Program-made: the position numbers and the translations under genes
Part shown: in pieces, positions 43,501 through 50,970 of the stretch
Numbering within the stretch: position 1 is the first letter of the stretch
Layout of the letters: each line of letters starts with the position of its first letter
Notes under the pieces: model-generated
What the model was told of the DNA's origin: nothing
Seen by the model: only the letters and a program-made list of their open reading frames with translations
Databases searched by the model: none
NCBI GenBank assembly: GCA_052326585.1
Contig: JBKQLU010000013.1
Span: 19,823-83,822, forward strand
Direction: 5' to 3'
DNA: 64,000 bases
Source: JAPLJC01 sp052326585
Lineage (GTDB): Bacteria; Desulfobacterota; Desulfobaccia; Desulfobaccales; 0-14-0-80-60-11

Positions 43501-44262
43501 CTGGAGGCCGAAGCCCCCGCGACCCACGCCCTGGCGTTTTGGAGAAATATGCAGGTTGACTTCCTCCTTGAGTCCGCGGGAGAGGTCTGGGTGAAAAACA
43601 GAGACACCCAGGTGGACCTGGCAGGCAGCCTTAGAGTCAGCAAGGCGCCGGGACAGGAGCATCTCGGGGTGGCTGGGGTGATGCGGGCCGTAAAAGGCAG
43701 CGTTAACATCCAGGGGCATGCCTTTAAGGTGGCCGAGGGGACGGTGAGCCTCTCCGGCAAACCCGGGGTGCCCGGGACCCTGGCGGGCCGCGCCACCTGC
43801 GAGATAGATGAGGTCACCTTGATGTTGGATATCTCCGGCCCCGTCAACAAGCCGTCGCTGCAATTTTCCAGCAACCCGGCCCTGCCCCCCGCGGATGTGC
43901 TCTCTTACCTGGTTTACGGACGCCCGGCCGCGACCCTGAGCCGGGAGGAGTACAACACCGTGGGCCAGCAGGCCCTGGGGGCCCTGGGCGGGGTCACCAC
44001 CCAGAAGGTCAAAGAGATCTTTGGGGAAAATGCTCCCCTGGTGTGCGACCTCAGCATGCGCTGCGGGGAACAGACGGTGGGGGTGAGCAAGCCGCTGACC
44101 AACCAGCTCAGCGTCACCTTGGAACACAAAACCAATCCCCTCTACCGGGACAATACCGAACAGATGCGGCTGGAATACAAGATAAACAAATACCTGAGCG
44201 CCGACTCCACCATGGGCCTGCGCAACAACGGCGGCGATGTGCTGTTTAACTACGATTTTTGA
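40573..44262 (+). CDS. tamB: Translocation and assembly module protein TamB (DUF490)
   Basis: This 1229-residue protein has one N-terminal membrane anchor (VLLIGLSVILLLGMAGW) and a very long region of repeated short beta strands (AsmA-like start, then bridge-like beta-taco). It ends with the DUF490 domain (SLQFSSNPALPPADVLSYLV and YGRPAATLSREEY near the end). TamB spans the periplasm from the inner membrane to TamA and is linked to outer-membrane protein insertion and phospholipid transport. The ATG has no ribosome-binding site and lies right behind a -10 element, so leaderless initiation is possible. Confidence 0.92.
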   Translation: MRRVLLIGLSVILLLGMAGWGVFKSQAFWRWGGWELVNLAQDRLNGELQVAAVQGHALTGFTFTGVTLSGRQGEILHSPKVEIRFSLWSLLRLQPVIGSLIIHQPRLTLRQDREGSWELAAILKKRPPPPFQSLQFPAILLEHGQVVVIRAGVSQRFEDLDLSLGLTVLHPKRPGQEIRVRRLDLAASTPLGRVALRGGFTYAHDQLVFDSMEVRRGSQSLATLQEGVLGPRHEGRFSFELGPASGALLQLLQPGWPQDWEILGKLHLALLGQHRYQLTGAGQVQQASFDLKANLNLEAGEWSYDLDAKLGGLGAGMLAPFSRPWAEKLKDLSPIAAGLALKGRGPSWPPAQLDGTLDLSAFKGQGISVEQLQVTLASNAGGQNLKGLVRGNFGKLTLAADGPLLSALKGNLQIQAENLLPSRLGLERAGETALNAKFSGAFQWTGGLALAGLRLAGDLEASGRLGSEPLEGLRARLIWQQPRLEIAQASFRLGPLAAQFSGSQEGDRLAYQFTGSLAPGATRPYLPVALGGRLELAGALSGALKDPHFSLQGSGSSLTLREFSLKTFSFKANGAGWPIATGDLELRGADLSTPAAVFSQAILSARGEANLWRFGFTTGGSGATQAEVSGAADLRTRPVSLALQKVRFRSPEYTIANTGPVELRLFPGLQLAEAAFKINDGELTAQLEAQGTRLTGLLHLHHFPARLLSMQGPLLQGKIDAQVAIGGESGAPLIQGKADWSPGQVGAFPFQSLQTSFDYRAGRLDLNGNLEEKTAGARLVWGGQLPVLLSLSPWHCSWGEQSLSLTVKGEKTDLAMLTAISPQVQAAEGSLDIMAQVQGNPRHPQVSGQVRWGAGSIKLRAAGLPYRLLPGAAQLQGSKITIPEVILQSGGTLRLSGDLTLQGFTPGHLEMRAQLVNFLALRREGSQVKTNGALILSGPLNNARLTGQILVPEATFATSFFQTGPNPDIRLVQPSPLEAEAPATHALAFWRNMQVDFLLESAGEVWVKNRDTQVDLAGSLRVSKAPGQEHLGVAGVMRAVKGSVNIQGHAFKVAEGTVSLSGKPGVPGTLAGRATCEIDEVTLMLDISGPVNKPSLQFSSNPALPPADVLSYLVYGRPAATLSREEYNTVGQQALGALGGVTTQKVKEIFGENAPLVCDLSMRCGEQTVGVSKPLTNQLSVTLEHKTNPLYRDNTEQMRLEYKINKYLSADSTMGLRNNGGDVLFNYDF

Positions 44263-44326
44263 TGAACCCGGGCCTGTGGCAGATCTTTTATAACGAGCTT
44301 TTTTTTAAAAAATTTCCAAAAAGGGC

Positions 44327-44355
44327 TTGACAGATTTTAAGCCCATGCCTAATTT
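44327..44355 (+). promoter_or_regulatory. Sigma-70-type promoter driving the riboswitch
   Basis: TTGACA (44327) and TAATTT (44350) are 17 bases apart. The expected start near 44362 places the aptamer at the very 5' end of the transcript. Confidence 0.7.
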
Positions 44356-44365
44356 ATAAATGAAC

Positions 44366-44426
44366 GGCAAGCCCCCCGCGAAGTGGGGCGGAAAGCCACG
44401 TATCTTTAAGAGATAGCCGGGTTGCC
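44366..44426 (+). ncRNA. Cyclic di-GMP-I (GEMM) riboswitch aptamer
   Basis: P1 pairs GGCAA (44366) with TTGCC (44422). The first internal hairpin CCCC-GCGAAG-TGGGG has the GNRA-like loop, followed by the conserved GGAAAGCCAC joiner. A second hairpin, TATCTTTAAGAGATA, precedes GCCGGGTTGCC. This order and the AAAGCC and GGGTTGCC elements match the GEMM-I consensus abundant in Deltaproteobacteria. Binding of cyclic di-GMP would stabilise P1. Confidence 0.85.
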
Positions 44427-44455
44427 TGCGTAAAGGTGACGCGGTTCTTTTTTTT
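44425..44455 (+). terminator. Riboswitch expression-platform terminator
   Basis: CTGCGT pairs with ACGCGG (one G-T wobble) and leads into a T tract (TTCTTTTTTTT). It shares bases with the 3' side of the aptamer P1 stem, so ligand binding and termination could compete or cooperate. Confidence 0.75.
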
Positions 44456-44521
44456 CGGGCCGGGGTGGAGGCAGGCGAACAGGGCGGCCCGGGCCTGAAG
44501 CGCTCGAGGAGGACTGAATTA

Positions 44522-45208
44522 ATGAGAAACGTAGTTTCGACAGTCATAGCTATGGCGCTGCTCCTGACGTTCCAGGCAGGAATGGCAAGGGCGGACTATT
44601 ACTCGAGCATCAACGTCCAAGGCTCGGTCACGGTGGCAGGCGGCGGCTCACCCGGCACTGTGGGGTTTAACCAAAATATTTCGGTACCCACCAATGAGGA
44701 CTTCTTCCTGAGTCTTGACTCGAGCAATGTGGCAGGACAGACTGTTTTTGCTTCCCAGGCGGACAACCCGATTATGGATGCAGTCTCGGGCCTGACGGTG
44801 ATTGGCAATGGACAGGTGACGGTGCCTGGGACGCCATTCAGCGGGGACTCCAATCTCAATGTGACAGTCACCGGGAGCGGCTCCAGCACTTACACGCTGT
44901 CGGTTAATCTCGATGATGGTGCGCCGACCACCGCCCCGGTCCCCGTGTCGTTCTCGTTCACCGATAACGGAGCCAATGTCGTCGCGCCTCTCGACACCAG
45001 CGGCACGATTTCATCTGCGGGCACCTTGGCGCCAGGGAGTGTTGTGTTGATGATCGACACCAATGCGGCGACCGCAGGCGTTGGAAGCTGGACTCTTAAT
45101 TTAACCATCTCCCCCAGCGTGGCGCCGCTGCCGCCAGCGGCGTTGCTGTTGGCAACCGGCCTCATTCCGCTGGCGTGGGCCCGCCGGAAAAAACGCTTGG
45201 GGAAATAG
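44522..45208 (+). CDS. Exported protein with PEP/VPLPA-CTERM-like sorting tail
   Basis: This 228-residue protein starts at the ATG at 44522 (MRNVVSTVIAMALLLTFQAG, signal peptide), behind AGGAGGA. The body is Ser/Thr/Gly-rich with beta-strand spacing typical of surface matrix proteins. It ends APLPPAALLLATGLIPLAWA followed by RRKKR: proline motif, membrane helix and basic cluster, as in PEP-CTERM and VPLPA-CTERM proteins processed by an exosortase. No exosortase gene is in the window. It lies directly behind the cyclic di-GMP riboswitch, so biofilm-type control is likely. Confidence 0.8.
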   Translation: MRNVVSTVIAMALLLTFQAGMARADYYSSINVQGSVTVAGGGSPGTVGFNQNISVPTNEDFFLSLDSSNVAGQTVFASQADNPIMDAVSGLTVIGNGQVTVPGTPFSGDSNLNVTVTGSGSSTYTLSVNLDDGAPTTAPVPVSFSFTDNGANVVAPLDTSGTISSAGTLAPGSVVLMIDTNAATAGVGSWTLNLTISPSVAPLPPAALLLATGLIPLAWARRKKRLGK

Positions 45209-45423
45209 ACCCACCGCCGGCCCGGTCGCCGGCTACCCCACTGCTTCACCCACCGTTATACCGATTGCCGCCAACATCCCTTCCAGTGTTGGGACGAACC
45301 AGGTGCCACCACCCGCGGCGGCCGCAGGCCTGGGCGCCCCCACCTGGAAAAGATTCTTCCGCCTTTGACGGCATCCCCTGGTATTAAAGCTTCCTGCCAA
45401 GGCGCCGGGTAGAGTCTTGACCA

Positions 45424-46434
45424 TTACCTTCCGGCCAAGGGGGCGAGCGCCTGCTCCAACAGGGGAAATTCACCGGGGCGTTCCGCCAATCGCCGGCGCA
45501 GTCCGGCCACGGCCGTAGGAATGTAACGGCAGAAACCGGCCTTCTGCCTCACCCGGGTGAGGTATCCGAAGGCCCCCAGGATCTGCAGGTTGCGGCACAG
45601 GGCCAGGTGCCGATACTGCTCCCTGAAGGCCTGGCGGTCCAAGGCCGGGAGCGGCTTCTGGAGCAGCTCCAGATAAGCGGTCAGCAGTTCTTCCTGCTTA
45701 AGCGGCTTCAGGTTCACATAGGGGTCGATGAGGAGGGCCGCCAGGTCATAGCCCAGGGGTCCGAGACGCCCGCCCTGGAAATCGATGACCCGGATACGGC
45801 CATTCCTGATCATCAGGTTGCGGGACTGGAAGTCCCGGTGCAGGAAGAAATTGGGGGCCGGAGAGAGGGCCCGGGTGAGAAGGTGCTCAAAGTCCGGAGC
45901 CAGATCGTCCATTTCCAGCTTCAGGCCCGCGTAGCCTTGCAAAAAAGCCCGGACGAAATAGCCGCATTCTCGTTCCCACAAGAAAGGCCGGTGCACCACC
46001 GCGGTGTCGAAACACCAGGCCGGATCGAAGCCCTCCTTGCCGCGCACCTGCATGTTCACCAGGATCTCCAGGGCCTGCCGGTACCAGTACCCCAACTGCT
46101 GATCCCCGCTTTCCCGGGAGACGGCCGCGGCCAGATGGCTGTCTCCCAAGTCCTCCAGCAGCAGCCAGCCCTCTTCCCGGCAGTATTCATAAATCTCCGG
46201 CACCGGCACCCCTTGCCTCCGGAGGTGCCGGCCCAGGTGGAAGTAGGAATCGTTTTCATTTAACTTGAGGCCCGGTGGCTGGGGATGGTGCAGGAGGATC
46301 ACCGTGGGAGAGCCCAGCAGCCGAAAAAAGCGGCGGTCGGAGCCGTCCCCGGCCAGGGGTTGGGCCCCCCGCAGGGAGGCGCCTAAGCCAGCCGCCGCGG
46401 TTTGCAGCCGGGGGATCCAAAGAATATCCGCCAT
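45424..46434 (-). CDS. Aminoglycoside-phosphotransferase-family sugar kinase (AmgK-like)
   Basis: This 336-residue kinase has ATP-binding GDGSDRRFFRL (29-39), LLLEDLGD, catalytic HRDFQSRNLMI (199-209) and metal-binding VIDFQGGRLGPLGYDLA. The HRDFQSRN form is typical of AmgK, which phosphorylates MurNAc and GlcNAc at the anomeric carbon in peptidoglycan recycling. A sugar-1-phosphate nucleotidyltransferase gene lies two genes upstream on the same strand, as in amgK-murU pairs. Other small-molecule kinase roles cannot be excluded. Confidence 0.78.
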   Translation of the reverse strand: MADILWIPRLQTAAAGLGASLRGAQPLAGDGSDRRFFRLLGSPTVILLHHPQPPGLKLNENDSYFHLGRHLRRQGVPVPEIYEYCREEGWLLLEDLGDSHLAAAVSRESGDQQLGYWYRQALEILVNMQVRGKEGFDPAWCFDTAVVHRPFLWERECGYFVRAFLQGYAGLKLEMDDLAPDFEHLLTRALSPAPNFFLHRDFQSRNLMIRNGRIRVIDFQGGRLGPLGYDLAALLIDPYVNLKPLKQEELLTAYLELLQKPLPALDRQAFREQYRHLALCRNLQILGAFGYLTRVRQKAGFCRYIPTAVAGLRRRLAERPGEFPLLEQALAPLAGR

Positions 46435-46454
46435 GGGCTTCCTTTCTCCGGGGA

Positions 46455-46745
46455 TCAGGGAGTTTCATAATCCACGACGACGGTGGACTGGCGGATTCCT
46501 TGCAAATATTTGAGCACCTCAACATGGGCCGGATGGTTCTGGTAGCTCTGCAAATCTTCCAGAGAGTCGAACTTGGCCACCAGGGCCAAATCGTAGGAGC
46601 GCTCGGTGTGGACGATATTGGCCCCTATCTCCAAATGGCGCAAGAATGGAATCTGCCCCTGCAGCCGGGCCAGGGCCGTCTTAGCCGCGGCAATAGATGC
46701 CGCATCAGTTTTCGCCAGTTTAAACAGGACAACGTGGGTGATCAT
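46455..46745 (-). CDS. Dabb (stress-responsive alpha/beta-barrel) family protein
   Basis: This 96-residue protein is a single ferredoxin-like alpha/beta barrel: MITHVVLFKLA, LRHLEIGANI, SYDLALVAKFDSLEDLQSYQ and HPAHVEVLKYL are family marks. The ATG at 46745 lies 8 bases after AAGGAGG, while the longer frame has no support. Members dimerise; most have no assigned reaction. It is inserted between the nucleotidyltransferase and kinase genes, 59 and 20 bases from each, so probably one operon. Confidence 0.88.
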   Translation of the reverse strand: MITHVVLFKLAKTDAASIAAAKTALARLQGQIPFLRHLEIGANIVHTERSYDLALVAKFDSLEDLQSYQNHPAHVEVLKYLQGIRQSTVVVDYETP

Positions 46746-46804
46746 CGGGAAGACCTCCTTAACTATTAGGTTCACCCTCAAGAGAGGGGAAAAACGGGGG
46801 ACCT

Positions 46805-47746
46805 TCAGACCAGCACCTCCCCCCGGGCGCCGCGCTGTACCCGCACCCCGGAGGCCACGATGCAATCCTGCAGCGCCACCCCCGGGTCAATAGTGGCCCC
46901 CGGCCACACCACCGTATTCCGCAGGGCGGCGCCGGCTCCAATTCTAACCCGGGTTCCCAGACAGACGCCCGGGCCGAATGCGGCGCCCGCCTCGATAACC
47001 ACGCCGGGCCCGAGGAAGGGATCGGCCAGGGTCCCGAAATAACGGCCCAACTTGGGGGCTTCCCCCTGGAGGAGCCGGCGGTGGGCGGTGAGATAGGCCG
47101 CCGGGGTGCCCAGGTCCTGCCAGAAGTGGCCGGCCAGCACCAGCGCCGCCAGCCTCTCACCCGCGGCCAACGCCGCCCGCCAGGCGTCCACCAGGTTGCC
47201 CGGTCTGCCGGCGGGTAGATAGCGCAGCATCCCCGGGCCTACCACCTGGACGCCGGTATAGGCCAGGGGCGGCCCGGCGGCGCCAGCGGCCGGCGCCTCC
47301 CCCACGCCCGCCACCGACCCCTCAGACACCCAAACATTATTATAAGGGGGGCAGTCATGCAACACCAGGGTGGCCACCGCCTCCTGGGCGTGGCTGCGGT
47401 AAACGGTTTTCAAGTCCAGGTCGGTGAGGATGTCGCCGTTGACCGCCAGAAACGGCCCGCCCCGCAAAATTTCCGCCAGTCTTTGCAGGCCGCCGCCGGT
47501 TCCCAGCAGCTCCGGCTCCCGGCTGACGCTGAGGTGAAACCCCCAAGGCCGGGCCAGAAACTGCAGCACCTGCTCCGCCAGATGATGAACATTCACCGCC
47601 ACCTGCAGGAAGCCGTCATCTTCCAGGCGCGCCAGCAACAGCCCCAACAGGGGCCGGTTCAGGACCGGGACCAGGGTCTTGGGTACGGAGTCGCTGAGCG
47701 GCCTGAGCCGGGTGCCGCACCCCGCCGCTAAAATGGCTGCTTTCAC
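46805..47746 (-). CDS. Sugar-1-phosphate nucleotidyltransferase with left-handed beta-helix (MurU/mannose-1-P guanylyltransferase-like)
   Basis: This 313-residue protein has the nucleotidyltransferase signature AAILAAGCGTRLRPLSDSVP followed by KTLVPVLNRPL, and VNGDILTDLD for metal binding. Hexapeptide repeats from about 235 (LGPGVVIEAGAAFGPGVCLG) form a C-terminal left-handed helix. It joins a sugar-1-phosphate to NTP. Beside an AmgK-like kinase it could be MurU (UDP-MurNAc); MurU normally lacks the beta-helix, so a mannose- or glucose-type substrate is also possible. Confidence 0.82.
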   Translation of the reverse strand: MKAAILAAGCGTRLRPLSDSVPKTLVPVLNRPLLGLLLARLEDDGFLQVAVNVHHLAEQVLQFLARPWGFHLSVSREPELLGTGGGLQRLAEILRGGPFLAVNGDILTDLDLKTVYRSHAQEAVATLVLHDCPPYNNVWVSEGSVAGVGEAPAAGAAGPPLAYTGVQVVGPGMLRYLPAGRPGNLVDAWRAALAAGERLAALVLAGHFWQDLGTPAAYLTAHRRLLQGEAPKLGRYFGTLADPFLGPGVVIEAGAAFGPGVCLGTRVRIGAGAALRNTVVWPGATIDPGVALQDCIVASGVRVQRGARGEVLV

Positions 47747-47828
47747 TGGCTCATTCCGGTATTCACTCTTGAGCAGCGGCCCAGGCTTCCCTGGCGGGAG
47801 CCCCGGGCTGCCCCGCGGTTAAGAAGGC

Positions 47829-48311
47829 TCACTTCTTATAGCCGAATTCCCTCAAGGTCTTGTAGCGCCAGGCACGGCCGTCGTCGTCCTCCAACCCCTT
47901 GGGAGAGAGGCCGTCCACCACCCCGAGGATGCCCCGGCCCTGGGTGGTTTCCGCCAGGATGACCTCCAGCGGGTTGGCAGTGGCGCAAAAGATGCGGCAG
48001 ACCTCCGGGCACATCTTGATGGCATTGAGAACATTGATGGGAAAGGCGTCTTTAAGGAGGATGTTGAAGGTGTGGCCCGCGGCCAGCAGGCCGGCGTTCC
48101 TGGTGGCCGCCGCGGTCAGGGTGGGTTCGTTGCCCTCGGCCCGGATGAGGCATTCTCCGGAAGATTCGCAAAAGGCCAGGCCGAACTTGACCCCGGGGAC
48201 GGCGCCCACCAGGATCTCATAGAGGTCCTCCACGGTTTTGAGGAAGTGGCTCTGACCCAGGATAATATTGGCCCCTTCCGGGATAATCAGCTTGACCAGC
48301 TTCAATTCCAT
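47829..48311 (-). CDS. Adenosine-specific kinase family protein (DUF355)
   Basis: This 160-residue protein matches the small DUF355 family annotated as adenosine-specific kinase: MELKLVKLIIPEGANIILGQ, CESSGECLIRAEGNEPTL, INVLNAIKMCPEVCRIFCAT and GRGILGVVDGLSPKGLE are near the family consensus. Its activity is known mainly from an archaeal structure. I chose the ATG at 48311 behind GAGGTGG. It is the first gene of the minus-strand run leading to the nucleotidyltransferase, 82 bases away. Confidence 0.9.
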   Translation of the reverse strand: MELKLVKLIIPEGANIILGQSHFLKTVEDLYEILVGAVPGVKFGLAFCESSGECLIRAEGNEPTLTAAATRNAGLLAAGHTFNILLKDAFPINVLNAIKMCPEVCRIFCATANPLEVILAETTQGRGILGVVDGLSPKGLEDDDGRAWRYKTLREFGYKK

Positions 48312-48521
48312 GACCCACCTCGCGGCGCCCACCGGAAATCCTTTCCGGTCAGGGGATTTTTATGGTATTATAGCTCCGATAAGGATTGGGGACAATATTA
48401 GCGGGGGAGAATGGCCGAAAGGGGCTAAGGCCTATGGCCGGCGCGCCATTTCCGGGTTGTCTCTCTTTTCCCTCTGGCCTCCCCCCACCCCCCGGCGTCA
48501 CAGCTAGCAGGAGTTCCGGCC

Positions 48522-49631
48522 ATAAAAAAGGTTCTCTTAATATGCCAACTAGTGCTGTTGCTGTCGGTGCGGCCCGCCGGGGCGGCGGTGAAGCTGGGCC
48601 TCTATTTCCCCATGACCGGGCCGGCGGCGGCCATGGGCCAGATGGTCTGGGAAGGGGTGCAGACGGCTCACCAGATGCAGCCCCAACTGCTGGGCCAGCC
48701 GGTGGAGCTGGTGCTCCTGGACACCCGCAGCGACCGCATCGAAGCGGCCAACGCCGTGAGCCGCCTCATCGAAAGAGACAAGGTGGCGGCCATCCTCGGT
48801 GAAGTCATCAGCAGCGACACCCTGGCCGGGGTCCCTATCGCCGAGCGGGCTGGCATTCCCGACCTCAGCCCCACGGCCACCAGCCCCCTGGTGACCCAGG
48901 GCAGGCGCTTCGCCTTCCGGGCCGCCTACGTGGACGACCTGCAGGGCCGGGTGGCGGCCCGCTTCGCCTGGGAGAATCTGCACGCCCGGCGGGTAGCGGT
49001 GCTCATTGACCAGGCCCAGGATTATTGTGTGGGCCTGGCCAAGTTTTTCATCGAGGAGTTTAAGCGCCGGGGGGGCGAAATCGTCTCCACCAGCTACATC
49101 CAGACCGGCGACCAGGATTTCAGCGCCCAGATTTCCGCCCTGAAGGGCCAGAAACCGGATCTGATCTACGCCCCCAACTACTATGCCGAAGACGCCTTAT
49201 TGGCCAAGCAGCTCAAGGACCTGGGGGTAGAGACCCCGGTGCTCACCGGCGACGGGGCCCAGGTTCCGGAACTCATCAGCATCGGCGGCGCCGCGGTCAA
49301 CGGCATGTATTTCACCGCCCTGTTCCACCCCCAGGGGATCAACAGCGAGCTGGGGCGGCGTTTCCTGGCGGCCTATGAAGAGACCTACCATAAGCAACCG
49401 GGCGGCTTTGCCGCCTTGGGCGGCGAGAGCTATTTCCTGATGGCCGCGGCCATCAATAAGGCGGGAGACCTGGACGGCCTCCGGATCGCCCAGGCCCTGG
49501 CGGAAACCAAAAATTTCCCGGGGGTCACCGGCTCCATCACCATGGGCCCGGACCACAACCCCATCAAGGGGGTGACGGTGATCAAGGTGGAGAACGGCAA
49601 GTTTGTCTATCAGACCACCATTAATCCGTAG
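48522..49631 (+). CDS. Branched-chain amino acid-type ABC transporter substrate-binding protein
   Basis: This is a LivK-type periplasmic binding protein: VKLGLYFPMTGPAAAMGQMV, VAAILGEVISSDTLAGVP, DLSPTATSP and FAWENLHARRVAVLIDQ are family segments. The signal peptide KKVLLICQLVLLLSVRPAGA is complete only if translation begins at ATA (48522), which has AGGAG 8 bases upstream; the first canonical codon in frame is GTG at 48552, inside the hydrophobic core. So AUA initiation or a mutated start is likely. No permease or ATPase genes are adjacent. A decayed 3' copy of a similar gene lies at 50007-50091. Confidence 0.88.
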   Translation: MKKVLLICQLVLLLSVRPAGAAVKLGLYFPMTGPAAAMGQMVWEGVQTAHQMQPQLLGQPVELVLLDTRSDRIEAANAVSRLIERDKVAAILGEVISSDTLAGVPIAERAGIPDLSPTATSPLVTQGRRFAFRAAYVDDLQGRVAARFAWENLHARRVAVLIDQAQDYCVGLAKFFIEEFKRRGGEIVSTSYIQTGDQDFSAQISALKGQKPDLIYAPNYYAEDALLAKQLKDLGVETPVLTGDGAQVPELISIGGAAVNGMYFTALFHPQGINSELGRRFLAAYEETYHKQPGGFAALGGESYFLMAAAINKAGDLDGLRIAQALAETKNFPGVTGSITMGPDHNPIKGVTVIKVENGKFVYQTTINP

Positions 49632-49651
49632 CTGGCACTGGGAAACAACTT

Positions 49652-49975
49652 ATGGAATCGGCTAACATTAAGATTAAGTCCAACATTCAAATCCCACTGG
49701 ACAAGGTCGAGGGCTTTTGTCAAAAATGGAAGGTTAAGGAATTTGCCCTTTTCGGCTCGGTTTTGCGGGAGGATTTCAGCCCTGATAGCGACCTAGACGT
49801 GCTCGCTACCTTCGCACCGGGTGGCGGCATCACCTTCGATAATCGGGTGCAGATGCAGGATGAGCTTGCGGGAATTTTTGGCCGCCAGGTCGATCTGGTG
49901 GAAAAGGATTCAATCCGTAATCCGTTTCGGCGCCACCATATTCTGACGACCAAAGAGGTCGTTTATGCCGCTTAG
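49652..49975 (+). CDS. MNT-type nucleotidyltransferase (antitoxin-like)
   Basis: This 107-residue protein has the minimal nucleotidyltransferase fold: FALFGSVLREDFSPDSDLDV with G35-S36 and D47xD49, and later RQVDLVEKDSI. MNT proteins pair with HEPN toxins; MntA adds AMP to the HepT toxin and silences it. Its last codons overlap an ATG that begins a HEPN-like frame cut off after about 12 residues, so this is an antitoxin left without its toxin. It lies 20 bases after the solute-binding-protein gene. Confidence 0.85.
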   Translation: MESANIKIKSNIQIPLDKVEGFCQKWKVKEFALFGSVLREDFSPDSDLDVLATFAPGGGITFDNRVQMQDELAGIFGRQVDLVEKDSIRNPFRRHHILTTKEVVYAA

Positions 49976-50003
49976 CTGGAGGGACCCGGCAAATCTTCTG
50001 ACG
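49965..50003 (+). pseudogene. 5' stub of a HEPN (HepT-like) toxin gene
   Basis: An ATG overlapping the MNT stop opens MPLSWRDPANLL, which resembles the WRDxAYLLDML opening of HEPN proteins partnered to MNT. After about a dozen codons the match ends and sequence similar to a solute-binding-protein 3' end begins. The open frame continues by chance to 50084. Confidence 0.4.
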
Positions 50004-50006
50004 ACG

Positions 50007-50091
50007 GTGCCTGACCACGACGCCATTAATGGGAGTGGCGGTGATCAAGGCGGAAAATGGTTTTTTTTATTTGACCATGATTAATCCGTAG
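50007..50091 (+). pseudogene. Decayed 3' end of a LivK-type gene
   Basis: The last ~28 codons match the end of the upstream solute-binding-protein gene: PDHDAING, then after one extra base VAVIKAENG-FFYLTMINP and TAG, against PDHNPIKGVTVIKVENGKFVYQTTINP. The shared GTGATCAAGG and ATTAATCCGTAG are visible at base level. The copy is diverged and frameshifted. Confidence 0.75.
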
Positions 50092-50145
50092 AACCCTTGA
50101 GAGTATTGTGTTGGGACAAAGATCTTGCCTAAGGAAATATAAGTT

Positions 50146-50958
50146 TTGAATAATAATAATATTAAAATTATCCGTTATCCCGGTGGAAAACAGAAGATAT
50201 TAAATTCAATAATTAAATATTTACCTAATACCGAAACTATTCAAGGAAACTATGTGGAACCATTTGCCGGGAGTGCATCAGTTTTTCTTAGGTTGAATCC
50301 ACCGAATGCTTTATTGAATGACATTAATCCTGAATTGATTAGTTTTTATAAGGGAATTAGAAATTATCCTAATAAAGTTTGGCATTATTATGAAAGCTTT
50401 GATAATACTAAAGAAGCTTATTATGAAATTAGAAATAATAAACCACAGAATAATAATTTAGCCTTTCGGTCTGCGCGCTTTCTTTTCTTAAACAGAACAA
50501 GTTTTAAGGGTATGTTCAGATACAACTTAAAAGGCGAGTTTAACGTGGGATACGGAGGACAAGATAGGCGCTGGATAATTAATCAAGAAACGTTAGTTAA
50601 TGTCGCTAATATTTTTAAAAAAACAATTTTATCATGCACTGATTTCGAAAAGATTATAGACTGTTGCTTTGAAGGGGATTTTATTTTCCTTGATCCCCCC
50701 TACAGGCCAGGCTGCCGTGAAATAATGCATTCACATTATTGGTTTGGTAAATTTACTTTTGATGATCATATTCGCCTGGCTAAAGCATTGAAGTCAGCTA
50801 CAAAAAGAGGCGCGAATTGGGCATTGACAACATCATGTCATCAAGATATTTTAAAATTATATGAAAATAATTCTATCCACAAATTAGATAAAGGAACCGG
50901 TAATAAACCTGGAGCTATAACTGGAGAATCAAAGGAAGTCATAATTTTTAATTATTAA
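50146..50958 (+). CDS. D12-class DNA adenine-N6 methyltransferase (Dam-like)
   Basis: This 270-residue protein carries the D12-class motifs in order: RYPGGKQKIL (10-19), SAM-binding VEPFAGSASVFL (37-48), LNDINPELI and the catalytic DPPY at 183-186 (FLDPPYRPG). It would methylate adenine in a short target site. It begins with TTG at 50146, 10 bases after AAGGA. Codons are strikingly AT-rich compared with the flanking chromosome, pointing to acquisition. It leads a three-gene operon; the HerA-like gene begins 12 bases after its stop. No restriction endonuclease of a known type adjoins it. Confidence 0.93.
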   Translation: MNNNNIKIIRYPGGKQKILNSIIKYLPNTETIQGNYVEPFAGSASVFLRLNPPNALLNDINPELISFYKGIRNYPNKVWHYYESFDNTKEAYYEIRNNKPQNNNLAFRSARFLFLNRTSFKGMFRYNLKGEFNVGYGGQDRRWIINQETLVNVANIFKKTILSCTDFEKIIDCCFEGDFIFLDPPYRPGCREIMHSHYWFGKFTFDDHIRLAKALKSATKRGANWALTTSCHQDILKLYENNSIHKLDKGTGNKPGAITGESKEVIIFNY

Positions 50959-50970
50959 GTGGGGTGGAAT

